A stretch of DNA of 64,000 nucleotides from Curtobacterium flaccumfaciens (GTDB lineage: Bacteria; Actinomycetota; Actinomycetes; Actinomycetales; Microbacteriaceae), in assembly GCF_004361695.1 (NCBI RefSeq), contig NZ_SNVW01000002.1, positions 1 to 64,000 of the forward strand, written 5' to 3'. The notes under the pieces were generated by a model, which worked only from the letters and a program-made list of their open reading frames with translations, ran no database searches and was not told where the DNA came from. Below, piece after piece: positions 45,683 to 55,336 of this stretch; position 1 is the stretch's first letter, and each line of letters begins with the position of its first letter. The position numbers and the translations under genes are program-made.

Positions 45683-45688
45683 ACGATA
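45683..45688 (-). promoter_or_regulatory. Candidate -10 of the mtrA-mtrB-lpqB operon
   Basis: TATCGT on the minus strand lies about 55 nt before the mtrA ATG. The -35 region is weak, so activation by a regulator is possible. Confidence 0.35.
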
Positions 45689-45774
45689 GCCGAGGCCCCG
45701 TCGGGTGGCGTTTTCCGACAGGATGGGTGTCGACCGTGCTCCGCTGCGCGGCCGAGGGCGACGAGGGGGCGGCG

Positions 45775-47286
45775 ATGTCCGATTGGCAGGTACCGGGTGG
45801 GTCCGGTGGGCCGGGTGCGCCCGGCGGGTCTGCTGGGTCTGGCATGTCCGGCGGGTCCGGCATGCCCGGCGGGTCCGGCGGGTCGCCGTCCTGGCCTGGA
45901 GGCGCGCAGCAGCCCGGCGGTCCGCAGCCGTCCGGCCCGTGGCCGGGTCCACAGCCCACACCGCCCCCGCCGGTCGGGTCACGCCCCGTCATCCCGTTGC
46001 GGCCGCTCGGCCTCGGTGACGTCCTCGGCGGTGCCTTCACGGTGTTCCGCCGCAACGCCCGCGTGCTCCTCCTCTGGAGCGTCCTGCTCAGCGGCGTCCT
46101 CGGGCTGCTGTCGACGCTCGTCAGCACCTTCGGCCAGCGCGCCGTGCAGTCGCGGATGCTCTCCGCGGTGGACGGCGGCAGCGGGAGCGGGACCGAAGCC
46201 GTCCTCGCCGGGTCCGTCACCCTGTGGCTCGTGCTGTCCGCCGGTCTGCCCTTCCTGGCGTCCCTCGGGCGCGGCTTCCTGGTCGCGCCGGTCGCCGCGG
46301 ACACCGGGCAGCGGGTGCTCGGGCGCCGCGGGACCTTCCGCGGGATCTGGGCGCTCCTCGCCGGGCGCCGGTGGCCGGTCGTCGCCTGGATCCTCCTGCA
46401 GCTCGCGGCCGGGCTCGTGATCGGGATCGTGTTCGTCCTGCTGCTCGTCGGCTTCATCGCCGCGCTCGCCGCCGGGCGGTCGAACGCGTGGGGGTTCGTG
46501 CTCGCGATCCTCGGGCTGTTCGCCGGGTTCGGCGTCGTGCTGGTCTGGCTCGGCACCCGGTTCGCGTTCACCGTCCCGACCATCGCCCTCGAGGGCCGGA
46601 CCGTCTTCGCCGCCGCGGCCCAGTCGTGGCGGCTCACCCGCGGAGCGTTCTGGCGCACGTTCGGCATCCTGCTGCTCGTGCAGGCGATGTTCGGCTTCGC
46701 GGTGTCGATCGCCTCGTTCCCCCTGACGATCGGTGCCGTGCTCATCGGTGGCACGTTCGACCCGCTCGGGCAGACCGACGTCTCGACCGGCACCGGCGTG
46801 GCCGGGGTCGTCGCGGTCGTGGTCGGCAGCCTGCTCGGGATCGCCGTGCAGTGCATCACCGACGTGCTGAGCGCGTCCGTCACGACGTTCCTGGCGATCG
46901 ACCGGCGGATCCGGACCGAGGCGCTCGACCAGCGGATCGCGTCCCACCTCGAGACGGGGCAGCCCACCGACCCGTTCGCGCCGGCGCCGCAGGTGGTCCG
47001 TCCGCCGTGGCCCGGGCAGCAGCAGTGGGCCGGCCAGCAGCCCGGGTACGGCCAGCAGCCGTGGCCAGGCCAGCAGCAGGGCAACGGCCAGCAGCAGGGG
47101 CCGGCTCCGCAGCCGTGGCAGCCCGCGCCGCCGTCGCAGTGGCCGCAGCAGCAGCAGTGGGCGCCGCACCCGCCGGCGCAGGCGCAGGCACCGCAGCAGG
47201 CGCAGCCGCCGCAGCCGCCGCAGCAGGGGCAGCCGCCGCAGTGGGGTGGGGCGCCGGACCGTTTCCCGCCGGACGACCGCGCGTGA
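45775..47286 (+). CDS. Large membrane protein with low-complexity ends
   Basis: The 503-residue protein has a Gly/Ser/Pro-rich N-terminus (about 1-75), six or more hydrophobic helices (about 95-125, 145-165, 200-235, 245-270, 300-325 and 345-370) and a Gln/Pro-rich C-terminal tail (about 415-503) with GQQQW-type repeats. The helical part resembles membrane domains found with glycerophosphodiester phosphodiesterases, but no phosphodiesterase domain is present. It heads a five-gene operon with DUF4129, DUF4350, MoxR and DUF58 proteins, all joined by 1-4-base overlaps. GAGGGGG precedes the ATG at 45775. Confidence 0.8.
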   Translation: MSDWQVPGGSGGPGAPGGSAGSGMSGGSGMPGGSGGSPSWPGGAQQPGGPQPSGPWPGPQPTPPPPVGSRPVIPLRPLGLGDVLGGAFTVFRRNARVLLLWSVLLSGVLGLLSTLVSTFGQRAVQSRMLSAVDGGSGSGTEAVLAGSVTLWLVLSAGLPFLASLGRGFLVAPVAADTGQRVLGRRGTFRGIWALLAGRRWPVVAWILLQLAAGLVIGIVFVLLLVGFIAALAAGRSNAWGFVLAILGLFAGFGVVLVWLGTRFAFTVPTIALEGRTVFAAAAQSWRLTRGAFWRTFGILLLVQAMFGFAVSIASFPLTIGAVLIGGTFDPLGQTDVSTGTGVAGVVAVVVGSLLGIAVQCITDVLSASVTTFLAIDRRIRTEALDQRIASHLETGQPTDPFAPAPQVVRPPWPGQQQWAGQQPGYGQQPWPGQQQGNGQQQGPAPQPWQPAPPSQWPQQQQWAPHPPAQAQAPQQAQPPQPPQQGQPPQWGGAPDRFPPDDRA

Positions 47287-47918
47287 CGGTCGACCCGGAC
47301 GAGGCCCGCCGCCTGCTCGAACGTGAACTCGAGCGGTCCGAGTACGACGGCGCGCACGTGACCTGGTGGGACCGTGCCTCTCGGTCGTTCCTCGACTGGC
47401 TCGGCTCCTTCCGCGCGGACGGCCTCGGGTCGCCCGTCGTCGCGCACACCCTGCTCTGGGTCGCCGTCGTGGTGCTCGTGGCCGTCGTCGTCCTGGTGGT
47501 CGTCGCGCGCGGCCTCCCCCGCCGACGCGCACGGCTCGCCGGCACCGAGGTCGGCGGCGTGTTCGACGACGACGACCTCCGACCGGCACGTGCGATCGCC
47601 GACGAGGCCCGGGCCGCCCTCCGCGCCGGGGACTGGTCGCGCGCGGTGCTCGACGGCTACCGCGCGCTCGCTCGTGGCCTCGGCGAACGCGACCTCGTGC
47701 CGGACGTCCCCGGCGCCACGGCCCGCGCCATCGCCGGTCGCGCCGCGGTCGTGTTCCCGGCCGAGGCGACCCGACTCGACCGCGCCGCAGCGACCTTCGA
47801 CGCCGTCCGGTACCTCGACGTGGCCGCGACCGAGGCCGCGGCGCGCGACGTCCTCGACACCGAGCACGCCGTGCGTGTCGCTCGCCCGGCCCGCACCACC
47901 CCGGCGGTGCCCGCGTGA
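47283..47918 (+). CDS. DUF4129-domain membrane protein
   Basis: The 211-residue protein starts at a GTG that overlaps the previous stop by four bases (GTGA). One membrane helix (about 53-78) follows an N-terminal soluble segment; the C-terminal domain (about 100-200: ALRAGDWSRAVLDGYRALARGL) is DUF4129, which is regularly found with MoxR and DUF58 genes. Function unknown; it may scaffold the MoxR-linked complex at the membrane. Confidence 0.8.
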   Translation: MTVDPDEARRLLERELERSEYDGAHVTWWDRASRSFLDWLGSFRADGLGSPVVAHTLLWVAVVVLVAVVVLVVVARGLPRRRARLAGTEVGGVFDDDDLRPARAIADEARAALRAGDWSRAVLDGYRALARGLGERDLVPDVPGATARAIAGRAAVVFPAEATRLDRAAATFDAVRYLDVAATEAAARDVLDTEHAVRVARPARTTPAVPA

Positions 47919-49141
47919 CCGCGACGACGACCGCCCCGGCCGGACGTGCCGCGCCCCGGCGGGAGGGCCGCGGGTCCCGCCTCGCCTTCTGGGTCGCGGT
48001 GGTCCTCGTCGGCCTGCTGCTCGCCGCCCTGACCGCGGTGGTCCAGAGCAGCGACGGCCCGGGGAGCGCCGAGCTCGACCCGACGTCCGCCACCGCGAGC
48101 GGGTCGAAGGCGCTCGTCCGGGTGCTGGAACGGCAGGGCACCGACGTCCGGGTCGTCGACCGCGCCGACGACGTCACCGGCGGCACCGTGTTCGTCGACG
48201 ACGCACGGGGCGTGCTCGACCCGGCCGTCGCCCGGCGTCTCGCACGGGAGGCATCGCACGTCGTGCTCGTCTCCACCGGCGCCGCGACGCTCGACGCCTT
48301 CGGGCTCGACGTCGAGCCGGCCGCGCAGGTCGGCGGGAGCGACACGGTCTCCACCCGGACCTGCGACGTCCCGGCAGCCGCGGACGCCCGACGGATCACG
48401 ACGGCAGGGGTCGCCTACCGGGTGCCCGACGGCGACCCGGCCCCCACCGGGACGACGCTGTGCGCCCCGAGCGGCAGCGGTGACGAGCGTGCCTACGGCC
48501 TCGTGCAGACCACGACCCGCGGCGGGGACGTGACCCTGGTCGGCACGACCGCGGCGTTCCGGAACGACACGATCACCACGGCGGGCAACGCGGCACTCGC
48601 CCTCGGTCTGCTCGGCGCGGACGACTCGCTCACCTGGTACACGCCGACCCCGGGTACGCCCGACGCAGCGCCGACGCTCGGCACCCTCGCGCCGCCGTGG
48701 GTCCCGAGCGCGCTGGCGCTGCTCGCCCTCGTGGCGGTCGCCGCCGGCGTCTGGCGCGGACGACGACTCGGTCCGCTCGTCGTCGAGCGGATGCCCGTCG
48801 TCGTGCGCGCGGCGGAGACGACCGAGGGACGGGCCCGCCTCGCCGCCCGGACCCGCGACCGCACGCACGCCCTCGACACCCTGCGCGTCGCCGCCGTCCA
48901 CCGGATCGGTCGGCGCCTCGGGCTCCCCCGTTCCGCGCACGTCGACGACGTCGTCCGCGCCGCGGCCCGCGCCACCGGCATCCCGGACGCCCGGGTCGGC
49001 GCCGTGCTCGTGGGCGGCACCACCCCGGACGACCGCGCGCTCGTCGCCGGAGCGGCCGCGCTCGACGACCTCGAACGCGCCGTCGCCGCCGCGACCGGCG
49101 GCCACCAGACCGACCACGACCGACGAGGAGCACGACCGTGA
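47915..49141 (+). CDS. DUF4350-domain membrane protein
   Basis: The 408-residue protein starts at the GTG at 47915, overlapping the DUF4129 stop by four bases. It has a membrane helix near the N-terminus (about 22-45), an extracytoplasmic DUF4350 domain (about 48-235, with SGSKALVRVLERQGTDVRVV and VFVDDARGVLD), a second helix (about 257-275) and a cytoplasmic tail. The family accompanies MoxR-DUF58 clusters (Rv3691-like in Mycobacterium, from memory). Function unknown. Confidence 0.8.
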   Translation: MTATTTAPAGRAAPRREGRGSRLAFWVAVVLVGLLLAALTAVVQSSDGPGSAELDPTSATASGSKALVRVLERQGTDVRVVDRADDVTGGTVFVDDARGVLDPAVARRLAREASHVVLVSTGAATLDAFGLDVEPAAQVGGSDTVSTRTCDVPAAADARRITTAGVAYRVPDGDPAPTGTTLCAPSGSGDERAYGLVQTTTRGGDVTLVGTTAAFRNDTITTAGNAALALGLLGADDSLTWYTPTPGTPDAAPTLGTLAPPWVPSALALLALVAVAAGVWRGRRLGPLVVERMPVVVRAAETTEGRARLAARTRDRTHALDTLRVAAVHRIGRRLGLPRSAHVDDVVRAAARATGIPDARVGAVLVGGTTPDDRALVAGAAALDDLERAVAAATGGHQTDHDRRGARP

Positions 49142-50133
49142 CCGATCCGTCCCCCACCCAGACCCCGCAGCCGTCGCCTGCCGCCGACCCGCTCCGCGAC
49201 GCCTTCGGCCGGCTCCGCGCCGAGGTCGGCAAGGCCGTCGTCGGGCAGGAGGGCGCGGTGTCCGGCATGATCGTCGGCATCCTGGCCCAGGGGCACGTCC
49301 TGCTCGAGGGCGTCCCCGGGGTCGCGAAGACCCTGCTGGTCCGGAGCCTCGCCGCCGCGATGTCGCTCGACACCAAGCGCATCCAGTTCACCCCCGACCT
49401 GATGCCCGGCGACGTCACCGGTTCACTCGTGTACGACGCCTCGACGGGGACCTTCCCGTTCCGCGAGGGCCCCGTGTTCACGAACGTGCTGCTCGCCGAC
49501 GAGGTGAACCGGACGCCCCCGAAGACGCAGTCCGCGCTGCTCGAGGCGATGGAGGAACGGCAGGTCAGCGTCGACGGCGACGCACGGCCGCTCCCCGACC
49601 CGTTCTTCGTGGCGGCGACGATGAACCCGATCGAGTTCGAGGGCACCTACACGCTGCCCGAGGCGCAGCTCGACCGCTTCCTCATGAAGCTCACCCTCGA
49701 CGTACCCCCGCGGGATGTCGAGTGGCAGGTGCTCCGCCGACACGCGGACGGCTTCGTGCCGCGCGACGTCCGGTCGGCCGGCATCGTCCCCGTGGTCGGC
49801 GTCGACGAGGTCCTCGCCGCCCAGCGCGCGGTCCGTGCGGTCGGTGCGCGTGACGACGTGCTGGCGTACATCGTCGACCTCGCCCGCGCCACCCGACAGG
49901 CGCCGTCGGTCCGGGTCGGCGTCAGCCCCCGCGGCGCGACCGCGCTGCTCGCCGCGGCGAAGGCCTGGGCGTGGCTCACGGGCTACGAGGCGATCACCCC
50001 CGACCACGTGCAGGCCATGCTCCTGCCGGTCTGGCGACACCGCCTCCGGGTCGCCGCGGACGCCGAACTCGAGGGCGTCGGCGCGGACGGCGTCCTGCAG
50101 CAGGTGCTCGAGCAGGTCCGGGTGCCGATCTAG
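49138..50133 (+). CDS. MoxR-family AAA+ ATPase
   Basis: The 331-residue ATPase begins with GTG at 49138, overlapping the DUF4350 stop (GTGA). Walker A GVPGVAKT lies at 58-65, Walker B VLLADEVNRTPPKTQSALLEAM and sensor MNPIEFEGTYTLPEAQLDRF follow, with the C-terminal helical lid. MoxR ATPases act as chaperones with VWA/DUF58 partners to mature or insert proteins in envelope complexes. The next gene encodes a DUF58 protein, the usual partner. The substrate of this pair is not known. Confidence 0.93.
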   Translation: MTDPSPTQTPQPSPAADPLRDAFGRLRAEVGKAVVGQEGAVSGMIVGILAQGHVLLEGVPGVAKTLLVRSLAAAMSLDTKRIQFTPDLMPGDVTGSLVYDASTGTFPFREGPVFTNVLLADEVNRTPPKTQSALLEAMEERQVSVDGDARPLPDPFFVAATMNPIEFEGTYTLPEAQLDRFLMKLTLDVPPRDVEWQVLRRHADGFVPRDVRSAGIVPVVGVDEVLAAQRAVRAVGARDDVLAYIVDLARATRQAPSVRVGVSPRGATALLAAAKAWAWLTGYEAITPDHVQAMLLPVWRHRLRVAADAELEGVGADGVLQQVLEQVRVPI

Positions 50134-51497
50134 TGGCGGTCTCCGGCCGGTTCGTCGCGCTGCTCGCCGTCGCGATCGTGCCCACCGTGCTGCTCGGCAC
50201 CGGGTGGGCCGGTGCGGCGTGGGCGGGCGTGGTGCTCCTCGCCGCGGTGCTCGACGTGCTGCTCGCCGCCGACCTCGGGCAGATCCGGGTCGAACGGCGG
50301 ATGCCGCGACTGGCACGCCGCGACACCACCGCCGACGGCACCCTCGTGCTGGTCAACGACGGCTCCCGCACGCTGCGCGGCGTCGTCCGCGACATGTGGG
50401 AGCCCTCGGCCGGTCACGCGCCCCGTCGAACGCGCCTGCAGGTCCCCGCCGGCGAACGACGCACCGCCCGGATGCGGTTCGCACCGTTCCGCCGGGGGCG
50501 TCGGGTGAGTGCCGGGGTGGCCGTCCGGGCGTTCGGCCCGCTCGGCCTGGCCGCCCGGCAGCGGGTCCTCGACGCGCCGGCCGAACTCGTCGTCACCCCG
50601 CCGTTCCGGTCGCGTCGGCACCTGCCCTCGCGACTCGCACGGCTCCGGGAGCTCGACGGTGAGACGACCCTGCAGCTCCGCGGGCACGGCACCGAGTTCG
50701 ACTCGCTGCGGGACTACGTGCGCGGCGACGACGTCCGGTCGATCGACTGGCGGGCGACGGCTCGACGCCAGGACCTCGTCGTCCGCACCTGGCGCCCGGA
50801 ACGCGACCGGCGGGTGATCGTCGTGGTCGACGCCGGCCGCGCCGGTGCCGGCCGGGTCGACGACGAACCGCGGCTCGACACCTTCATCGAGTCCGCCCTG
50901 CTGCTCGGGGCACTCGCGGCGGCCGCGGGCGACCGGGTCGACCTCGCCGTGCTCGACGACGCCGTCCGCGGTCGCGTGCACGGCGCCACCCGCACGGACG
51001 TCGTCCAGCGCTTCGGCGAGACCCTGGCGCTCGCGGAGCCCGGGCTCGCGGCCACCGACTGGTCCGCCGTCCCGGGCCTGGTCGACTCGATCACCACGTC
51101 ACGCGCGTTCGTCGTGCTCGTCTCGAGCCTCGACTCGGTCGGCGCGTCCGGCGACCTCCTCGCGGTGCTCCCGCGGCTCACCCGCCGGCACGCCGTGCTC
51201 GTGACGTCCGTCACCGACCTGACCGTCGAGCGGATGGCACGGGGAGAGGCGAGCGGGGCCCTGGAGCCGACCACCGGGCGACCGGGGCGACGGGGCGGAC
51301 GCACGCCGTCCCTCCCGGCCCGTGCGGAGCGCGACGTCTACCGGAGGGCCGCCGCGGAACGCACCCTGCTCGACGCCGACGGCATCGCCGACGTCGCCCG
51401 CCGGGCGGGTGCAGAGGTGGTCCGGGCGACGCCGGACCAGGTGCCACCGCTCGTCGCCGACGCCTACATCCGGGCGAAGGCGACCGGACGGCTGTAG
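50133..51497 (+). CDS. DUF58-domain protein (MoxR partner)
   Basis: The 454-residue protein starts at GTG overlapping the moxR stop by one base (TAGTG). Two membrane helices near the N-terminus (about 4-45) precede the DUF58 core: YVRGDDVRSIDWRATARRQDLVVR (about 196-219, cut here) and a VWA-like part with VVVDAGRAG (about 232). This is the canonical MoxR partner. It ends the five-gene coupled operon. Ten bases separate its stop from that of the convergent SpoIIM-like gene. Confidence 0.9.
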   Translation: MAVSGRFVALLAVAIVPTVLLGTGWAGAAWAGVVLLAAVLDVLLAADLGQIRVERRMPRLARRDTTADGTLVLVNDGSRTLRGVVRDMWEPSAGHAPRRTRLQVPAGERRTARMRFAPFRRGRRVSAGVAVRAFGPLGLAARQRVLDAPAELVVTPPFRSRRHLPSRLARLRELDGETTLQLRGHGTEFDSLRDYVRGDDVRSIDWRATARRQDLVVRTWRPERDRRVIVVVDAGRAGAGRVDDEPRLDTFIESALLLGALAAAAGDRVDLAVLDDAVRGRVHGATRTDVVQRFGETLALAEPGLAATDWSAVPGLVDSITTSRAFVVLVSSLDSVGASGDLLAVLPRLTRRHAVLVTSVTDLTVERMARGEASGALEPTTGRPGRRGGRTPSLPARAERDVYRRAAAERTLLDADGIADVARRAGAEVVRATPDQVPPLVADAYIRAKATGRL

Positions 51498-51507
51498 CGG
51501 GGCGGCG

Positions 51508-52503
51508 TCAGCCGGCCACGAGCGAGGTGCTGCCGCGCTCGAACTCCTCGAGGTCGCCGCGCTCCCCGGCGCGGTGCGCGCGGCCCCCGAGCACCCACTG
51601 GTACCAGAGCACCGCGGCGAGCGCGACCGTGCCGATGCCGATCTTCACCGGCCACGGCCAGTCCTGGCGCGTCACCGTGCCCTCGACGAGGCCGGAGAGC
51701 AGCAGCGTCAGGGCGAGGCCGACGGCGATCGTGATGAGGGCGCGGCCGTCCTCGGCGAGGGCCTGCGCACGCGTGCGGGCACCGGGGGCGACCCACGACC
51801 AGAAGATCATCAGGCCGGCCGCGGCCGCGAGGAACACCGAGTAGAGCTCGAGCTGCCCGTGCGGGGCGATGTACAGGAAGAAGTCGCCGAGGCGCCCCTC
51901 GGAGTGCATGATCGCCGCCGAGACACCGAGACTGATCGCGTTCTGCCCGATCGAGAACGGGACGAACAGGCCCGTGATGCCGAACGCCACCATCGTCGCC
52001 GCGATGTACGCGTTGTTCGTCCAGACCTGCGCGGTGAACGCCCCGAGGCCGTGGTCCGAGTAGTAGGCCTGGAAGTCCTGCGTCGCGTACCGTCGGAGCG
52101 CCTCGGGCGTGCCGAACGTCGCCGTCGCGCCCGGCGTCGTGCTGATCCAGACCGCGACGATCGCGGCGATCGCCGCCGTGGCCACGGCGACCCAGATCGT
52201 CACCCAGCGGATCCGGTACAGGGCGGCCGGCAGCTGCACGACGAAGAACGTCGTGACGGCCGTGACCGGGTCGACGGGGGTGCCGGTGAAGCGGAGCCGG
52301 GCACGGAAGAGGGTCAGGGACAGTCGGTCGCCGACCGCCGTCCGGGGTGCGGCTCGGCGGATGCGGGCGAGGTCGGTCGCGGCCTGTTGGTAGCCGGAGA
52401 CCAGGCGGTCGACGTCCGCGCCGGAGGCGTGCCGGGCGCGGGCGAGCCGGTCGAGTTCCTGCCACCGCTCGCGGTGCACCTCGCTGTAGGCGTCCAGGTC
52501 CAC
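51508..52503 (-). CDS. SpoIIM-family membrane protein
   Basis: The 331-residue protein belongs to the stage II sporulation protein M family: an N-terminal cytoplasmic part (VDLDAYSEVHRERWQELDRL) and about six transmembrane helices, with ISTTPGATATFG, NNAYIAATMVAFGITGLF and HGQLELYSVFLAAAAGL. In Bacillus SpoIIM works in septal peptidoglycan hydrolysis; outside sporulators it accompanies MoxR/DUF58/RDD clusters, as here. The GTG at 52503 has GGGGGAG upstream. It is divergent from the RDD gene. Confidence 0.88.
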   Translation of the reverse strand: MDLDAYSEVHRERWQELDRLARARHASGADVDRLVSGYQQAATDLARIRRAAPRTAVGDRLSLTLFRARLRFTGTPVDPVTAVTTFFVVQLPAALYRIRWVTIWVAVATAAIAAIVAVWISTTPGATATFGTPEALRRYATQDFQAYYSDHGLGAFTAQVWTNNAYIAATMVAFGITGLFVPFSIGQNAISLGVSAAIMHSEGRLGDFFLYIAPHGQLELYSVFLAAAAGLMIFWSWVAPGARTRAQALAEDGRALITIAVGLALTLLLSGLVEGTVTRQDWPWPVKIGIGTVALAAVLWYQWVLGGRAHRAGERGDLEEFERGSTSLVAG

Positions 52504-52514
52504 GCGTCTCCCCC

Positions 52515-52668
52515 CGCTCGTCGTGCTGCGTCGTGCTGCCGTGCCGTTCGTCCGTTCGTGCCGGTCCTGCTTGTCGTGCTCTGTCGTGCCGTCGTGCTGG
52601 TCGTGCCGTTCGTGCACTGTCGTGCTGGTCCGGCTGGTCCTGCTGGTCCTGCTGGGCGCCGGGCCGGG
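52515..52668. repeat. Degenerate GTCGTGC/TCCTGCTG low-complexity repeat
   Basis: The stretch before the RDD gene is built from loosely repeated GTCGTGCTG, GTTCGTGC and GTCCTGCTG words. Frames through it on either strand have biased, repetitive translations and are not counted as genes. It separates the divergent SpoIIM and RDD genes. Confidence 0.7.
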
Positions 52669-52711
52669 GCCGTCCTGGGCGACCGGCGACGGTCTCCGCC
52701 ATGATGATCCC

Positions 52712-53581
52712 ATGCCGAAGACCCGCGCGCCGCGTGACCTCGCCGATCCCCGCTTCGTCCGCGCGCTCGACGACCCGGGTGACGAACTCGTCGTCGGCGA
52801 GGCCGTCGCGCTCGACGTGCAGCCCGCCGGCATCGCCCTGCGGCTCGCGGCGGCGCTCCTCGACGCGGTGTGCGTCCTCGCGCTCTACCTCATGCTCCTG
52901 GCCGGGCTGTCCCGCGTCTGGCCGAGCGACCTGGACGACGCCTGGGCCGCCGCACTCGACATCGGGGTGCTCGTCGGCGTGCTCGTGCTCGTGCCCGCCG
53001 CGGTCGAGACCGTCACGCGCGGCAAGAGCGTCGGCCGCTTCGCCACCGGCACCCGGGTGGTGCGGCTCGACGGCGGCGCGATCGGCTTCCGGCACGCGTT
53101 CACCCGGGCCCTCGTCGGGCTGTTCGAGCTCTGGATGACCCTCGGCTCGGTGGCCCTGCTCGTCGCCCTGTTCGGCACGCGTCCCCGGCGACTCGGGGAC
53201 CTGCTCGCCGGCACCTTCGTGCAGCACGAGCGGGCCGCGAAGCACCGCGATCCCGAGGTGCTCCTGCCCGTCGAGCTCGTGCAGTGGACCGGGGTGGCCG
53301 ACGTGTCGGCGCTCCCGCAGCGCCTCGAGAACCGGCTCGGCGCGTTCTTCCGCGGTGCGGCCGACCTGCGTCCGGAGGCGCGGGAGGCCACGGCGCGGAC
53401 CCTCGCGGCGGCGGTCGCGGAGTACGCGCACCCCGTGCCGCCCGTGCACCCGGAGGTCTTCCTCGCTGGCGTCGTCGTGCTGCGGCGGTCGCGGGACGTC
53501 CGGGCGCTGCGCTCCCGGGCCGAGGTGCTCGACCGCGCTGCCGAGGCCGCGACGGCGCGGCCGCCGGGCTTCCCGCGCTGA
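52712..53581 (+). CDS. RDD-family membrane protein
   Basis: The 289-residue protein has an RDD domain (about 40-180): AGIALRLAAALLDAVCVLALYL with its Arg, an Asp in the second helix region, and GKSVGRFATGTRVVRLDGG followed by RRLGDLLAGTFV. About four hydrophobic segments occur. The C-terminal third (about 185-289) is soluble and helical. RDD proteins of Actinobacteria often lie next to SpoIIM and MoxR genes. The ATG at 52712 follows a CATGAT -10-like hexamer by 6 nt, so it may be leaderless. Function unknown. Confidence 0.87.
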   Translation: MPKTRAPRDLADPRFVRALDDPGDELVVGEAVALDVQPAGIALRLAAALLDAVCVLALYLMLLAGLSRVWPSDLDDAWAAALDIGVLVGVLVLVPAAVETVTRGKSVGRFATGTRVVRLDGGAIGFRHAFTRALVGLFELWMTLGSVALLVALFGTRPRRLGDLLAGTFVQHERAAKHRDPEVLLPVELVQWTGVADVSALPQRLENRLGAFFRGAADLRPEAREATARTLAAAVAEYAHPVPPVHPEVFLAGVVVLRRSRDVRALRSRAEVLDRAAEAATARPPGFPR

Positions 53582-53627
53582 GGCGCGGCGGCGCCTCGGC
53601 GCGCCGGCGCAGGCCGCGCTCGCGCCT

Positions 53628-53689
53628 CGCACAACGCAAGTCACCCCGAACCACGCGATCGCGTGGTTCGGGGTGACTTCGGTTGTGCG
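53628..53689. terminator. Family B palindrome, near-perfect 62-bp copy
   Basis: CGCACAAC...AAGTCACCCC then CGAACCACGCGATCGCGTGGTTCG and the mirrored right half form an almost perfect hairpin of about 30 bp per arm, with two mismatched bases near the ends (GC opposite CG). It lies between the convergent RDD and sahH genes, so it can terminate both. It is the best-preserved member of family B. Confidence 0.85.
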
Positions 53690-53782
53690 GAACGGCGACG
53701 GGCGGGCGGCCGCGCCCGCGGGCCGCGCCCGCGAACCGCGCCCGCGGGCGGCGCCGCCGGGCGCCTCAGCCGCGCCCGCGGC

Positions 53783-55261
53783 TCAGTAGCGGTAGTGCTC
53801 CGGCTTGTACGGGCCCTCGACCGGCACGCCGATGTACGCGGCCTGCTCCGGGCGGAGCTCGGTGAGCGCGACACCGAGGGCGTCGAGGTGCAGGCGTGCG
53901 ACCTTCTCGTCGAGGTGCTTCGGCAGCACGTACACGCCCGTCGGGTACTCCTCGAGCCGGGTGTGGAGCTCGATCTGCGCGAGGACCTGGTTGGTGAACG
54001 AGTTGCTCATCACGAAGGACGGGTGCCCGGTCGCGTTGCCGAGGTTCATCAGCCGCCCCTCGGACAGCACGAGGATCGACCGGCCGGTCGGCAGACGCCA
54101 CTCGTGCACCTGCGGCTTGATCTCGACCTTCTCGACCCCGGGCAGTGCCTCGAGCCCGGCCATGTCGATCTCGTTGTCGAAGTGCCCCACGTTCGCGACG
54201 ATCGCCAGGTGCTTCAGCGCGAGCATCTCGTCGACGCCGACGACGCCGAGGTTGCCCGTGCAGGTGATGACCATGTCGACCTGGTCGGCGACGTCCGCCA
54301 ACCGTGCCACCTGGTAGCCGTCCATCGCGGCCTGCAACGCGCAGATCGGGTCGACCTCGGACACGATGACGCGGGCACCCTGGCCGCGCAGCGCCTCGGC
54401 CGCGCCCTTGCCGACGTCGCCGTAGCCGACGACGAACGCGACCTTGCCGCCGATGAGGACGTCGGTCGCACGGTTGAGGCCGTCGGGCAGCGAGTGCCGG
54501 ATGCCGTACTTGTTGTCGAACTTCGACTTCGTCACCGAGTCGTTGACGTTGATCGCCGGGAACTTCAGCTCGCCGGTGCGGGCGAGCTCGTACAGCCGGT
54601 GGACGCCCGTGGTGGTCTCCTCCGTCACGCCCTCGATCTCCGCGGCGATGCGGGTCCAGCGGTCGGACGACTCCTGCAGCGAGGCTGCGACGGTCTCGAG
54701 GACGATCTTCCACTCGGCACTCGCGTCGGCACCGGCGTCCGGCACGCGGCCCGCTGCCTCGGCGTCGGCACCGGTGTGCACGAGCATGGTGGCGTCACCG
54801 CCGTCGTCGAGGATGAGGTTCGGGCCGGCCCAGTCCGCCCCGGCCGCTGCTGCCTCGGCCGTCCAGTCGAAGATGCGGCTGGTGCACCACCAGTACTCCT
54901 CGAGCGTCTCGCCCTTCCAGGCGAACACCGGCACGCCGGCGGTCGACTCCGGGGTCCCCGTCGGACCGACCGCGATCGCCGCGGCCGCTTCGTCCTGCGT
55001 GGAGAAGATGTTGCAGCTGGCCCAGCGGACCTGCGCCCCGAGCGCCACCAGGGTCTCGATCAGGACGGCCGTCTGCACCGTCATGTGCAGGGACCCGGCG
55101 ATGCGCGCGCCGGCGAGCGGCTGCGCCGCGCCGAACTCCTCGCGCAGGGACATCAGCCCGGGCATCTCGTTCTCGGCGAGGCGGATCTGGTGGCGGCCCG
55201 CCTCGGCGAGCGAGAGGTCGGCGACGCGGAACGGTGCTGCGGTACGGGCTTCGGTGGGCAT
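53783..55261 (-). CDS. sahH: S-adenosylhomocysteine hydrolase
   Basis: SahH splits S-adenosylhomocysteine to adenosine and homocysteine, keeping methylation going. The 492-residue protein from the ATG at 55261 has [19 protein letters not shown], an actinobacterial-type insertion, [16 protein letters not shown] with the catalytic Lys/Asp/Asn, NAD motif [10 protein letters not shown], and the C-terminal KPEHYRY. A GTG six bases upstream is less likely. AAGACT 7 nt before the ATG may be a leaderless -10. It sits near mtrAB as in Mycobacterium. Confidence 0.97.
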   Translation of the reverse strand: MPTEARTAAPFRVADLSLAEAGRHQIRLAENEMPGLMSLREEFGAAQPLAGARIAGSLHMTVQTAVLIETLVALGAQVRWASCNIFSTQDEAAAAIAVGPTGTPESTAGVPVFAWKGETLEEYWWCTSRIFDWTAEAAAAGADWAGPNLILDDGGDATMLVHTGADAEAAGRVPDAGADASAEWKIVLETVAASLQESSDRWTRIAAEIEGVTEETTTGVHRLYELARTGELKFPAINVNDSVTKSKFDNKYGIRHSLPDGLNRATDVLIGGKVAFVVGYGDVGKGAAEALRGQGARVIVSEVDPICALQAAMDGYQVARLADVADQVDMVITCTGNLGVVGVDEMLALKHLAIVANVGHFDNEIDMAGLEALPGVEKVEIKPQVHEWRLPTGRSILVLSEGRLMNLGNATGHPSFVMSNSFTNQVLAQIELHTRLEEYPTGVYVLPKHLDEKVARLHLDALGVALTELRPEQAAYIGVPVEGPYKPEHYRY

Positions 55262-55277
55262 GCCCACCAGTCTTCCA

Positions 55278-55336
55278 CGCCGGGAGGCGCGGGTCGTCAG
55301 ACGACGTCGGTCACGTGGGGCGTGCCTCCAGTCCGG
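55278..55336. repeat. Degenerate family A palindrome upstream of sahH
   Basis: GGGAGGCGCGGGTCG at the left and GGGGCGTGCCTCCAGTCC at the right keep the ends of the family A element, but the interior is scrambled. It lies between the DUF3499 stop and the sahH start. Confidence 0.5.

Noticed and set aside
52523..52711. N-terminal extension of the RDD protein from an upstream start
   Set aside because: It would translate the low-complexity GTCGTGC repeat; family similarity begins after the ATG at 52712.
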